Origin: Bacteriovoracaceae bacterium
GTDB lineage: Bacteria > Bdellovibrionota > Bacteriovoracia > Bacteriovoracales > Bacteriovoracaceae
Assembly (NCBI GenBank): GCA_003245675.1
Contig: QKCN01000110.1
Location: 1-52,998 of the forward strand
Direction: 5' to 3'
DNA: 52,998 bases
Of this stretch, positions 8,705 to 17,751 are shown in pieces. Position 1 is the first letter of the stretch; every line of letters begins with the position of its first letter. The notes beneath the pieces were generated by a model. That model worked only from the letters and a program-made list of their open reading frames with translations, was not told where the DNA came from and ran no database searches. Position numbers and translations under genes: made by a program.

Positions 8705-8747
8705 TTTTGTAAAAGTTTTGTAAAAACTTGCTAAGTCTCCGTAAAAA
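8705..8747 (+). promoter_or_regulatory. 11-bp direct repeats upstream of the two-component genes
   Basis: TTTTGTAAAA occurs at 8705-8714 and again at 8716-8725, a period of exactly 11 bp; a third GTAAAAA lies at 8741-8747, about two helical turns further on. Direct repeats at one-turn spacing are the usual binding layout for OmpR/PhoB-type regulators, and the downstream operon encodes one, so autoregulation is plausible. Confidence 0.5.
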
Positions 8748-8764
8748 GGTTAGTAACAGAAACC

Positions 8765-9751
8765 ATGAATCGATTGTTTTATCCTATTTTGAACTTTATT
8801 TTGCTGCAAATTTGCATTTGTGTATTCACTGTTTTGTGGATTGGTTGGTTTTTTATTGAAAAGCATGAGTATCAGAAATTAGTGCAGATTACAAAGATCA
8901 GCTATACCAACTTTGAACATTTACATATGAGTCAATCGACTCTTTTTACAGGAATTGCTTTTTTTGCATTTGTGATTATTGTTTCAACCTTTATGTTTAT
9001 TGGTTGGGTTAAGGAAAAAGTATTGGCCAAACATCGCAATGTCTTTTTTTCTGCTTTTACTCACGAACTGATGACGCCTATAACTTGTATTCAAATGAAC
9101 GTTGAATCGGTACTTTACCGCGAGACTCTCAATGAGGAAAAAAAGAAGATGCTTTTGGAAGCCGCTTTTTCTGAGGGGAAAAGGTTAGAAGGCTCGATCA
9201 ATAAGATCATTGCAATGACTCGTATTGAGTATAAGAAGACTCTTTTAAATAAAGAGATGTTGAGTGTGCAGGAGTTTTTTTCGAGTTATGTTGAAACGAA
9301 GAAAGAGTACTACCCTCATGTTCATTTTGAATTAAATCTCTCTGACTGCGGCAAATTAATTATGGCCGTTGATCCTTTGTATTTTACAATTGCCTTAGAT
9401 AATTTGATTGAAAATGCGGTGAAATATTCCAAAGATAAAGATAAAGATAAAGATACCACACGTATTCAATTGCTTTTGACGCATAAAATATTCCCACAAA
9501 AGCTGTTGTTAGAAGTTAAGGATAATGGCGTAGGAATGGAGCCTAATCGCGTAAAAAAATTATTCCAGATATTTTATCAGGATCGACCAAATTCACCCGG
9601 CAATGGTCTTGGTCTTTGTATTGTAGAGAATGTCAGTCGTCTGCATAAAGGTAAGGTATGGGGAGTGAGTGAAGGTGTCGGAAAGGGAATGTCCTTTGTG
9701 ATTCAACTGCCGTATAAGAAGGTTTATGAAAAAAAGAATTTTATTAGTTGA
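8765..9751 (+). CDS. Membrane sensor histidine kinase
   Basis: 328 residues. Two membrane segments (about 8-31 and 61-81) flank a short 30-residue periplasmic loop, so there is little room for a classical sensor domain. The dimerisation box is FTHELMTPI with phospho-acceptor His100. The catalytic domain has N box DNLIENAVKYS (212-222), G1 DNGVGM (253-258) and G2 GNGLGL (279-284). A (Lys-Asp)4 tract at 223-230, coded by four AAAGAT hexamers, sits right after the N box. It overlaps the regulator gene by 26 bp. The ribosome binding site is weak. Confidence 0.92.
   Translation: MNRLFYPILNFILLQICICVFTVLWIGWFFIEKHEYQKLVQITKISYTNFEHLHMSQSTLFTGIAFFAFVIIVSTFMFIGWVKEKVLAKHRNVFFSAFTHELMTPITCIQMNVESVLYRETLNEEKKKMLLEAAFSEGKRLEGSINKIIAMTRIEYKKTLLNKEMLSVQEFFSSYVETKKEYYPHVHFELNLSDCGKLIMAVDPLYFTIALDNLIENAVKYSKDKDKDKDTTRIQLLLTHKIFPQKLLLEVKDNGVGMEPNRVKKLFQIFYQDRPNSPGNGLGLCIVENVSRLHKGKVWGVSEGVGKGMSFVIQLPYKKVYEKKNFIS
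9431..9454 (+). repeat. Hexanucleotide repeat (AAAGAT)4 inside the kinase gene
   Basis: Four perfect AAAGAT copies in frame, encoding Lys-Asp four times. Slippage would add or remove two residues without a frameshift. Confidence 0.9.
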
Positions 9752-10448
9752 GGATGAGCCAAATTTATCAAATAGCTTAAGTCTCATCCTTGCTGAAGAA
9801 AATTATGAGGTTTTGGCCCTCGCGACTGGGCGGCCCGCGATTGAAAAATTTCAAGAATATGATCTTCTTGTTTTAGATCTGATGTTGCCTGACATTGATG
9901 GCGTTGATGTTGTAAAGGCCATTCGTGACAAATCGCCGCAATTTCCTATTATTATTATTTCTTCTCGTTCCTCAGAAGACGATCTAGTGCAAGGATTATC
10001 GGCAGGAGCAGACGACTATATGACGAAGCCTTTTTCGATAAAAGAGCTTTTGTTGAGAATTAGAAGAATGCTTGTTCGCCAAAAGTTTTATCTAGAAGAA
10101 GACGACACTAAAAAGAATAGCAAAGATTGGCCACGTATTTCTTGTTTTCAATTCCCTTCTGGGTTGCGAATTGACTTTGCTAATTTTAGGGCCCATACAT
10201 TGCAAGGCGAAATTGCCCTGACGACGCAGGAAGCTTATGTCTTGCATCATTTAGTTGAGTATGAGAATCAGGTCGTTGCTCGTCAAGATTTACTTGCCAA
10301 AATTTGGGGACACAATCTCTCGGTTGAGACGCGGACTATTGATAATTTTGTAGTGCGTTTTCGAAAATACTTTGAGAACAATACTCAGAAACCGAAGCAT
10401 TTTATAACCAAAAGAGGTGTCGGCTATTTATTTAAATCCAAAAGCTAA
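9726..10448 (+). CDS. OmpR/PhoB-family response regulator
   Basis: 240 residues. The receiver domain (about 1-120) has the acidic pair Glu9-Asp10, phospho-acceptor Asp51 (LLVLDLMLPDIDG), the Ser switch near 79-80 and Lys101 (MTKPF). The C-terminal winged helix (about 150-240) shows LTTQEAYVLHHL, the recognition region TRTIDNFVVRFRKYF and the wing KRGVGYLF. It is the cognate partner of the kinase whose gene it overlaps by 26 bp. AGAAGG lies 4 nt before the ATG. The 11-bp repeats upstream of the kinase are its most likely site (inference). Its stop overlaps the convergent gene's stop by 3 bp. Confidence 0.93.
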   Translation: MKKRILLVEDEPNLSNSLSLILAEENYEVLALATGRPAIEKFQEYDLLVLDLMLPDIDGVDVVKAIRDKSPQFPIIIISSRSSEDDLVQGLSAGADDYMTKPFSIKELLLRIRRMLVRQKFYLEEDDTKKNSKDWPRISCFQFPSGLRIDFANFRAHTLQGEIALTTQEAYVLHHLVEYENQVVARQDLLAKIWGHNLSVETRTIDNFVVRFRKYFENNTQKPKHFITKRGVGYLFKSKS

Positions 10449-11278
10449 CGCAAATTCCTTAAAACAATTTTCAAAACAGAGTTCCAGCGAAAGTGGATTG
10501 TATTGAGCAGTTTTTTGGCAATAGGATCGGCCTTAAGTGTCCCTTTCATAAGAAGCTTATTTGTCATGTTGAAGGAAATATTAAGGTCATGAAGTTTTGC
10601 CGCTAAAACCTGATGCCCTTGTGGTTGTGAAGATATTTGGCGTAGAGGATCAATAAGAGTTGAAAGCATGTCTTCAAAAACAATACGATGCTTTTCCGCA
10701 ACACTAGAGCAAAGCATAATGCCCCAATAGATTCCGAGGCGATTGAGATTGTTTTGCATTTCTTGCAAATGGATTTTGTCTTGTGCGAAATCTGTTCGGC
10801 GTGTCAGCATAAGACTTTGCAAGTTGTACTTTAGCTTAAGAGAGAAGAAAGAGAAGTTCTCTAACTGCCATATATAGTTCAAACAATTTTCTTGATTATC
10901 TTCGGGGCAGTTCAGTAGGAAATTGGATGATTGTGTTCGCAGTCTTTCTTTATCTACAAACTGGGAAATGCGCACAATTTGGGTGGAGATTTGTTGAATT
11001 TTGTTTTCACATTCCTTTTCTTGGCCACCTTCTAGGCATTCATCTTGGAAGTCAGCCACTGAAGTTTCGATTTTATGCATGTATTGCTTGAGGCTGATGA
11101 CTTCTGCCGTCTGAGGATAGAGCAATTTTAGAACGGAGTAAAAATCCGATACAATACTGCGCATTTGAGGACGAATGTAGCGTAGATATTGTAAACGGTT
11201 TACCGAAAGATCTTGGGTTACAAAACCGAAGGAGGGAAAACAAAAAATAATGGATAAAAAAATTAATAATCTTTTCAT
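10445..11278 (-). CDS. Secreted hypothetical protein
   Basis: 277 residues with a clear signal peptide (about 1-18, FLSIIFCFPSFGF). The mature part is helical with four to five cysteines, probably periplasmic; no family recognised. The start is unusual: the ATG at 11278 directly follows the T-run of the terminator hairpin behind ileS, and no Shine-Dalgarno sequence can be placed. Signal-peptide placement still argues for this ATG. Expression would need read-through or a promoter inside the ileS 3' end. Confidence 0.7.
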   Translation of the reverse strand: MKRLLIFLSIIFCFPSFGFVTQDLSVNRLQYLRYIRPQMRSIVSDFYSVLKLLYPQTAEVISLKQYMHKIETSVADFQDECLEGGQEKECENKIQQISTQIVRISQFVDKERLRTQSSNFLLNCPEDNQENCLNYIWQLENFSFFSLKLKYNLQSLMLTRRTDFAQDKIHLQEMQNNLNRLGIYWGIMLCSSVAEKHRIVFEDMLSTLIDPLRQISSQPQGHQVLAAKLHDLNISFNMTNKLLMKGTLKADPIAKKLLNTIHFRWNSVLKIVLRNLR

Positions 11279-11306
11279 AAAAAATGAGGCGGCGTTTAGC
11301 CGCCTC
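11279..11306 (-). terminator. Rho-independent terminator after ileS
   Basis: On the minus strand GAGGCGGC (11306-11299), loop TAAAC, GCCGCCTC (11293-11286), then A and six T (11284-11279). The last T touches the ATG of the next gene. Confidence 0.8.
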
Positions 11307-11314
11307 TTGATATT

Positions 11315-14300
11315 TTACCTTTTGGTTAGTTGGATAGAAAGAGAATCTCCATCAATGTCGTACTCAATGCCATTTGTTATCTTGCTTGTTTTGGTCGCTT
11401 CATCGCACAGAGTTTCTTTTTGGATATATTCCAAATGAGATTCGAAGGCGGTTGCGACTTTTCCGGTGGCATAGAATGTGAGAGCAATGCGATCGGCAAT
11501 ATTGAAGTTGAGATCTTTTCTCGTTTTTTGAATGCGATTGACTACTTCTCGGGCAATGCCTTCATTGATCAGACCATCGTTGAGATTACAGTCCATAACA
11601 ATGGAAATGAAGCGATTTGAAAGAGCATCAGAGTCGTCTTTGGGACCTCTGCGGATGAGGAAGTCATCGGCAGTGAAATTTTCACCATTTAGTTCTAGAA
11701 TTTCTCCACTTTCAATTTTGATAAGCTGTTCTGTTGAAAGTTTTCCAATCAGTCCTCTAAATTCCCCAAGGCGCTTCCCAAGGCGTTTGCCGAGTACAGG
11801 AGCGTTAGGTAGGGCCGAAAAAAGTACAAAATTTTCTTCATCCTGACGATACTCAACTTCTTTGATATTGAGCTCTGTCTTGATGTAGTCTTCAAGTGCC
11901 TTCACTTCCTTAAGTACGGATTCATCACGGTGAATGATCTTAAGAGACTGCAAAGGTGTTTTTACCTTGATCTGTACTTGATTTCTTTTTTGCCGTCCCA
12001 TGAGAATAATTTGCTGCATGCGCTCAACGGCATCTTCCAAATCAACGTTAATGTGTTTGGCATCGGTAATAGGGTAGTCACAGAGGTGAACTGATTCTTC
12101 TGTGATTTCACCAAAGCTTTTGAGTTCTTGGAAAACATGTTCACTTAAAAAAGGTGCAAATGGGGCCATTAAAGTGCTCATGGTTTTTATGGCCATGTAT
12201 AAAGCAGAGTAGGCTTCTTTTTTATCGTCCTTTAGACCTTCTTCCCAAAAACGGCGACGATTCAGACGAATATACCAATTTGTTAAGTCTTCAGAGAAAG
12301 CAAAGAGTGCAGGAACCACATTATAGAGGCGATAAGCTTCCATTTCTGCCGTGACATTTTCAATAAGGCTTTCTAGCTTAGACATGAGCCAACGATCGAG
12401 AATGTTGTCTCCAATTTTCAGATCTGTTTTGGGATTCCAATTATCAATCTCAGCATAAGTTTGGAAAAATTTATGAGCATTGTACCAAGGAAGGAGTACA
12501 CGGCGAACCATGTCTTTAACTCCGTCATCGGTAAAGCGTAGTTCTTCAGCCTTAACGAGTCCAGAGTTGATCAAGAAGAGGCGAAGGGCATCTGAGCCAA
12601 ATTGTTCCATCAATACATCTGGAGCGGTGTAGTTCTTGAGGCGTTTACTCATTTTGCGGCCATCGGCAGCGAGAACCATGCCATTGACGATAACATTTTT
12701 GAAAGCGGGTTTGTCAAAGAGCATGCTGGAGAGCACGGTCAAGGTGTAAAACCAGCCACGAGTTTGATCGAGACCTTCTGCGATATACTCAGCGGGAAAG
12801 CCTGTTTCAAAGACGTCTTTATTTTCAAAAGGGTAGTGTAGTTGGGCATAAGGCATAGAGCCTGATTCAAACCAACAGTCGAGTACTTCTGAAATTCGGC
12901 GATAGGTCCCAGCTTCCCCTGCTTTTTGAAAAGTGAGATCATCGACGTATTCACGGTGAAGGTCAGTGACTTTGGTTTGAGTGGCTTCTTCTAGTTCTTT
13001 GATTGAGCCAAAACAAGCCATGCTACCTGTTTCGTCATTGATCCAAATTGGCAGTGGAGTTCCCCAGACGCGGTTACGGGAGATGGCCCAATCGCGAGCG
13101 CCTTCCAGCCATTTTCCGAAGCGGCCTTCTTTGATATGAGAAGGGACCCAATTGATTGCTTCGTTAGCTTTTAGCATTTTATCTTTGATCTTATCTACTG
13201 AGAGATACCATTGGGGCATCGTCTTGTAGAGAAGTGGAGTATCGGTTCGAGGACAGAAGGGATAGGAGTGTGAACAAGTGGATTGCTCATAGATTTTATC
13301 TTCTTCTTTAAGTCTTTTAATGATTTCTTTATCCGCGTCCTTAACGTAAATTCCGGCCCAATCGGTGACTTCAGGAGTAAACTTTCCAGCATCATCAACA
13401 GGACAAACGAGCACATCTTTGAGTCCTGCTTCTTTCATCACGCGGTTATCATCTTCACCGAAGGCAGGAGCGATATGTACAATTCCGGTACCATCAGAGG
13501 TGGTAACGTATTCATCACTTAAGACTTGGTAGGCACCTTGGTCTGCTAATTCTTTGAAGTAAGGGAAAAGTGGTTCGTAGCGGAGACCTACGAGTTTATC
13601 TCCCTTAAAGGTTTCTAGAATTTCGTAGTCGCGTTTTTTGGAGTAAGCCGCGACACGGTCTTTGGCCATCAACAATTTAATATTATATTTTTTGTCGAGC
13701 ACTTTTACGTAATCTAGTTCCTTATTGACACAAAGGGCGAGGTTAGAAGGAAGTGTCCAAGGAGTTGTCGTCCAAGCTGTGAGGTAGCAATCATCGTCTT
13801 TGACTTTGAAAACGATGGTAATCGCAGGGTCTTGTACTTCTTGATAGTTCGATGTGGCTTCAAAGTTAGAAAGACCAGTTCCGAGAGCTGTTGAGAAGGG
13901 AACGACTTTATTGCCTTTGTAAATCAAGCCTTTGTCCCAAGCTTGTTTGAAAACCCACCAAACAGATTCCATAAAAGAAAGATCCATGGTGCGATACTGA
14001 TTTCCAAAATCTACCCAGCGTCCAAGTCGAGTGACCGTCTTTTCCCACTCGGCAGTATAGCGGCTAACAATGCCTCGGCATTCGTCATTGTATTTTTTGA
14101 CTCCGTTTTCTTTTACAAAATCGAGAGCAGACATGCCAAATTTTTTATCGATCTCTTGTTCGATGGGAAGACCATGGCAATCCCAACCAAAACGGCGATC
14201 GACATAATATCCTTTCATGGTGAAATAACGAGGAACAACATCTTTGAGAGTGTTGGCCACAAGGTGACCATGGTGAGGGAGACCCGTTGCAAAGGGGGGC

Positions 14301-14446
14301 CCATCATAGAAAATATAATTCTTTCCTTGTTTCGTTTTTTCTAGGGATTTTTTGAAAATGTTGTTGGTCTTCCAGAAGTCTAAAACTTTGTGTTCCGCCT
14401 CAACAAAACTAAATTGACCTTGTTCTACATTTTTTTCTTCAGACAT
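11315..14446 (-). CDS. ileS: Isoleucyl-tRNA synthetase, type 2 (KMSKR) form
   Basis: 1043 residues, the usual length. It charges tRNA-Ile with isoleucine. The class I signatures are HHGH (58-61, in GPPFATGLPHHGH) and KMSKR (598-602, in DGRKMSKRLKNY). The editing domain lies in about 190-400 (TAWTTTPWTLPSN, GTGIVHIAPAFGEDD). GLDQTRGWFYTL is typical of IleRS rather than ValRS or LeuRS. The KMSKR variant and C-terminal extension fit the eukaryote-like type 2 group, whose members are often insensitive to mupirocin (family knowledge). AAAGG lies shortly before the ATG. It ends at a strong terminator. Confidence 0.96.
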   Translation of the reverse strand: MSEEKNVEQGQFSFVEAEHKVLDFWKTNNIFKKSLEKTKQGKNYIFYDGPPFATGLPHHGHLVANTLKDVVPRYFTMKGYYVDRRFGWDCHGLPIEQEIDKKFGMSALDFVKENGVKKYNDECRGIVSRYTAEWEKTVTRLGRWVDFGNQYRTMDLSFMESVWWVFKQAWDKGLIYKGNKVVPFSTALGTGLSNFEATSNYQEVQDPAITIVFKVKDDDCYLTAWTTTPWTLPSNLALCVNKELDYVKVLDKKYNIKLLMAKDRVAAYSKKRDYEILETFKGDKLVGLRYEPLFPYFKELADQGAYQVLSDEYVTTSDGTGIVHIAPAFGEDDNRVMKEAGLKDVLVCPVDDAGKFTPEVTDWAGIYVKDADKEIIKRLKEEDKIYEQSTCSHSYPFCPRTDTPLLYKTMPQWYLSVDKIKDKMLKANEAINWVPSHIKEGRFGKWLEGARDWAISRNRVWGTPLPIWINDETGSMACFGSIKELEEATQTKVTDLHREYVDDLTFQKAGEAGTYRRISEVLDCWFESGSMPYAQLHYPFENKDVFETGFPAEYIAEGLDQTRGWFYTLTVLSSMLFDKPAFKNVIVNGMVLAADGRKMSKRLKNYTAPDVLMEQFGSDALRLFLINSGLVKAEELRFTDDGVKDMVRRVLLPWYNAHKFFQTYAEIDNWNPKTDLKIGDNILDRWLMSKLESLIENVTAEMEAYRLYNVVPALFAFSEDLTNWYIRLNRRRFWEEGLKDDKKEAYSALYMAIKTMSTLMAPFAPFLSEHVFQELKSFGEITEESVHLCDYPITDAKHINVDLEDAVERMQQIILMGRQKRNQVQIKVKTPLQSLKIIHRDESVLKEVKALEDYIKTELNIKEVEYRQDEENFVLFSALPNAPVLGKRLGKRLGEFRGLIGKLSTEQLIKIESGEILELNGENFTADDFLIRRGPKDDSDALSNRFISIVMDCNLNDGLINEGIAREVVNRIQKTRKDLNFNIADRIALTFYATGKVATAFESHLEYIQKETLCDEATKTSKITNGIEYDIDGDSLSIQLTKR

Positions 14447-14487
14447 AGTCCTTTACCTCTTTATGATCTAAATATTCATGACCCAAA

Positions 14488-14516
14488 TTTATAGCATATA
14501 ATGTACCGGGGATAAA
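14488..14516 (-). promoter_or_regulatory. Probable ileS promoter with extended -10
   Basis: On the minus strand TTTATC (14516-14511), a 17-bp spacer and TATAAA (14493-14488). The -10 is preceded by TGC, making it an extended -10. The predicted leader is about 35 nt, too short for a T-box. Confidence 0.5.
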
Positions 14517-14542
14517 GCTTGTATCTTTGTCTAGTTGGCGGC

Positions 14543-14553
14543 GCGTTAAACGC
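14543..14553. promoter_or_regulatory. Short palindrome upstream of guaB
   Basis: GCGTTAAACGC is a perfect 5+1+5 dyad in the ileS-guaB divergent spacer, just upstream of the candidate guaB promoter. It could be an operator, but it is short. Confidence 0.25.
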
Positions 14554-14563
14554 AGCAATTGCC

Positions 14564-14590
14564 TTGACTTGAACAAAATACTTATATAGA
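14564..14590 (+). promoter_or_regulatory. Candidate guaBA promoter
   Basis: TTGACT (14564-14569) is followed by TATAGA (14585-14590) at a 15-bp spacing. An overlapping choice is TTGCCT (14559) with TATATA (14583) at 18 bp. Confidence 0.4.
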
Positions 14591-14636
14591 TCATCATAGG
14601 AACTTCTACTAATAATTGTTTTCAAGGAGTTCCTTC

Positions 14637-16115
14637 ATGAGCCGTATAAGAGAAAACCTCAGTCTTACTTATGATGACGTTTTGCTCGTCCCCCAATATT
14701 CCGAAATTTTACCGGCCCAAACTAAGCTAAACTCCCGTTTATCGCGCAACATTGACTTGCAGATCCCGCTCGTATCTGCGGCGATGGATACGGTTACAGA
14801 GGTAGATATGGCCATTGCGATGGCACAACAGGGGGGCATGGGGGTTATCCATAAAAATATGGAGCCGCGTTTGCAGGCAAAACAAGTTACGCGAGTAAAA
14901 AAGTCAGAAGCGCGCATGATTATGAATCCTATTACCGTGCAAGAAACTGATACCTTAGGGCAGGTTCAGATGAAGACTCTAAAGTACAATATTACTGGAG
15001 TTCCCGTTATTGATGCGGCAGGGGATCTTAAGGGGATTTTGACCCAAAGAGATATGGGCCTAGCTAAAGGAGCTTCCCAACTCGTTTCAGAAATTATGAC
15101 TCCGCGGGAAAATTTAATTACTGCAACTAAAGATATTAGCACAGAAAAAGCCTTACAACTTTTGCATAAGCATCGTATTGAAAAATTACCCATCATTGAT
15201 GAAAAGGGAAAATTAATTGGCTTAGTAACCATTAAAGATTTGAAACGCAAAATAGAGTTTCCTCACGCTTGCAAAGATAAACTGGGGCGTTTGAGAGTTG
15301 CTGCGGCTTGTGGTGTTGGGCCTAAAGAAGTGGAGAGGGCAGAAGCTCTTATCCAAGCGGATGTCGATGCCATTGTTATTGATTCGGCCCATGGACATTC
15401 GCGTGGGATTATCGAAATGGTAAAAAAAGTAAAATCCATGATTGGGGATAAAAAAGTTGATGTCATTGCGGGCAATATTGCCACGGCCGAAGCGGCGAAG
15501 GCTTTGATCGCGGCAGGAGCTGATGCGGTGAAGGTGGGAATTGGTCCTGGTTCAATTTGCACCACTCGTATTGTGGCAGGAGTTGGGGTTCCTCAGCTTT
15601 CGGCCGTTATGGAATGTGCGGAGATTTGTCGTAAGGCCGGTGTGCCACTCATTGCCGATGGCGGAGTTAAGTTTTCTGGGGATGTGGTCAAAGCGTTGGC
15701 CGCAGGGGCAGAATCGGTGATGTTAGGATCAATGTTAGCTGGAGCAGATGAAACTCCTGGTGAAAGTATTCTTTATCAGGGGCGTCGCTTTAAGTCATAT
15801 CGTGGTATGGGATCCCTGAGTGCGATGTCTTGTGGCTCCAAAGATCGCTATGGGCAAGGGGATGTTACGGATCAAAAAAAACTGGTTCCAGAAGGCGTTG
15901 AGGGAATGGTTCCCAGTCGGGGGCCAGTGAAAGATACTCTTTATCAATTGATGGGAGGTATTCGCTCGGGAATGGGCTATTTGGGGGCACATACTTTAGA
16001 CGATCTTTTTGAGAAGGCTGAATTTGTGCGCATTACCGCTGCCTCACTTAAAGAATCACATCCTCATGATGTCACTATTACGAAGGAAGCCCCAAATTAT
16101 TCTTCTAAAGCTTAA
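14637..16115 (+). CDS. guaB: IMP dehydrogenase
   Basis: 492 residues. It oxidises IMP to XMP with NAD+, the committed step to GMP. The TIM barrel is interrupted by two CBS domains (about 95-210). The catalytic loop is [11 protein letters not shown] with the active Cys near 308, and the flap shows [10 protein letters not shown]. An in-frame ATG exists seven codons upstream, but ATG 14637 has AAGGAG at 14624-14629 with 7 nt spacing and matches the family N-terminus ([16 protein letters not shown]). guaA follows after 9 bp, so the two steps to GMP are co-transcribed. Confidence 0.97.
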   Translation: MSRIRENLSLTYDDVLLVPQYSEILPAQTKLNSRLSRNIDLQIPLVSAAMDTVTEVDMAIAMAQQGGMGVIHKNMEPRLQAKQVTRVKKSEARMIMNPITVQETDTLGQVQMKTLKYNITGVPVIDAAGDLKGILTQRDMGLAKGASQLVSEIMTPRENLITATKDISTEKALQLLHKHRIEKLPIIDEKGKLIGLVTIKDLKRKIEFPHACKDKLGRLRVAAACGVGPKEVERAEALIQADVDAIVIDSAHGHSRGIIEMVKKVKSMIGDKKVDVIAGNIATAEAAKALIAAGADAVKVGIGPGSICTTRIVAGVGVPQLSAVMECAEICRKAGVPLIADGGVKFSGDVVKALAAGAESVMLGSMLAGADETPGESILYQGRRFKSYRGMGSLSAMSCGSKDRYGQGDVTDQKKLVPEGVEGMVPSRGPVKDTLYQLMGGIRSGMGYLGAHTLDDLFEKAEFVRITAASLKESHPHDVTITKEAPNYSSKA

Positions 16116-16124
16116 GGAGCTAAA

Positions 16125-17684
16125 ATGAACTGGCAAAACTTTGCGGTTGGCATTATCGATTTTGGATCTCAGTATACTCAGCTTTTGGCCCGCAGGATGC
16201 GCGAGTTGGGATTGTCGTCAGTGATTATCCCCTATGAAGATGCACTGGCGCAAATTGAAAAAAAGCAACTTCCAAAGGCCATTATTTTGTCCGGAGGTCC
16301 CCATTCTGTATTTTTAGATAACCGCAATTTTAAATCTCTGTTTGCTTTAAAAAATATTCCGATGTTGGGAGTTTGTTATGGCATGCAACTGATGGCCCAT
16401 CATAATGGTGGCAAAGTCGAAAAAGGTGAAGTGGGAGAATATGGACATACTGAACTTTTTTCTCAGGACAATTTTTATGCAGAGAAACTACAGGGCGACG
16501 TTTCTGTTTGGATGAGCCATTTTGATCAAGTAAAATCTGTTGGAAATGATTTTAAGGTGATTTTAAAGAGCCCCAAAAATGTTATCGCAGGGTTTCAACA
16601 TAATACCTTGCCTTGGTTAGCTTATCAGTTTCATGCTGAAGTTGATCATGGAACACATAATCGTGAATTTTTGGAGTACTTCTGCTTTGAAGTGGCGAAA
16701 CTCAAGCCTGATTGGGATATCGATTCCATGTTGGAGGATATTAAAGCTAGAATTAATTTTGATCCCAAGAAGAAAGTTCTTTGCGCTTTTTCGGGGGGAG
16801 TCGATTCCTTGGTTGCCGCCGTCATAGCTCAAAAAGTATTAGGTGCTGATCCTTACTGCTTTTACGTTGATACCGGTTTGCAGCGCATTCAAGATGCTGA
16901 ACACATTAAAACTTTGCAAACAAATCTTGGGCTAAAAATTGAAGTGGTCGATGCCTCTCAGCTTTTCCTCGACCGTTTGGCCAATGTTGCAGAGCCAGAG
17001 CAAAAGAGAAAAATTATTGGACATACTTTTATCGAAGTCTTTGAACAGAAAGTTCACCAATTTGAAAGTGAGAAGGGGATTAAGTTTGATTATCTATTGC
17101 AGGGAACACTCTATCCTGATGTCATTGAATCAGTTTCGCCTCATGGAAAAGATGGTCCATCGGTAACAATCAAATCTCATCATAATGTGGGAGGCTTACC
17201 GGAGCGAATGCATCTTGAATTATTAGAACCTTTGCGTTTTCTCTTTAAAGATGAAGTAAGACGTATTGGTTTGTCTTTGGATCTTCCGCGCCAGTGGCTT
17301 TTTCGCCATCCGTTTCCTGGCCCCGCTTTGGGGGTCCGCATTATGGGGGATGTAAGTGTAGAGCGTTTGCGGATGGTGCGTGAGGCAGATCATATCCTTT
17401 ACCAAGAAATGCTCGAGCATAATCTTTATGATTCAATCTGGCAGGCATTTACAGTCTTCTTGCCCGTTAAAACAGTGGGAGTAAAAGGGGATGAGCGAGC
17501 CTATGAAGAAGTTATTTGTGTGCGTCTCGTAAACAGCTTTGATGGTATGACTGCTAAAATTTCTCAGGTACCTTTTCCTTTTTTAGAGAAGGTTTCCAGT
17601 CGTATTGCCAATGAAGTAAAAGGTATTACGCGAGTCGTTTACGATATTACTTCTAAGCCCCCAGGCACCATTGAGTGGGAATAA
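16125..17684 (+). CDS. guaA: GMP synthase (glutamine-hydrolysing)
   Basis: 519 residues. It aminates XMP to GMP with ATP and glutamine. The N-terminal class I amidotransferase has nucleophile Cys84 (GVCYGMQLM) with His170 and Glu172 (FHAEVDH). The ATP pyrophosphatase domain has the PP-loop SGGVDS (223-228), and the C-terminal dimerisation domain ends in the usual KPPGTIEWE. AAGGAG at 16114-16119 precedes the ATG. It is the second gene of guaBA. Confidence 0.97.
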   Translation: MNWQNFAVGIIDFGSQYTQLLARRMRELGLSSVIIPYEDALAQIEKKQLPKAIILSGGPHSVFLDNRNFKSLFALKNIPMLGVCYGMQLMAHHNGGKVEKGEVGEYGHTELFSQDNFYAEKLQGDVSVWMSHFDQVKSVGNDFKVILKSPKNVIAGFQHNTLPWLAYQFHAEVDHGTHNREFLEYFCFEVAKLKPDWDIDSMLEDIKARINFDPKKKVLCAFSGGVDSLVAAVIAQKVLGADPYCFYVDTGLQRIQDAEHIKTLQTNLGLKIEVVDASQLFLDRLANVAEPEQKRKIIGHTFIEVFEQKVHQFESEKGIKFDYLLQGTLYPDVIESVSPHGKDGPSVTIKSHHNVGGLPERMHLELLEPLRFLFKDEVRRIGLSLDLPRQWLFRHPFPGPALGVRIMGDVSVERLRMVREADHILYQEMLEHNLYDSIWQAFTVFLPVKTVGVKGDERAYEEVICVRLVNSFDGMTAKISQVPFPFLEKVSSRIANEVKGITRVVYDITSKPPGTIEWE

Positions 17685-17751
17685 TTGCCTAGTGTTATTA
17701 CCGATAATTTAAGACCGTTAACCGCAAGGTTGATTCGCCGAAAAGAAGAGT

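Noticed and set aside
11330-14344. Many plus-strand frames opposite ileS
   Set aside because: Shadows of a fully conserved ileS; no signal, motif or ribosome binding site supports them.
17718-17733. Hairpin TTAACC-GCAA-GGTTGA after guaA
   Set aside because: A neat six-pair stem with a GNRA loop, but with no T-run it is not a terminator, and nothing else supports a structured RNA.
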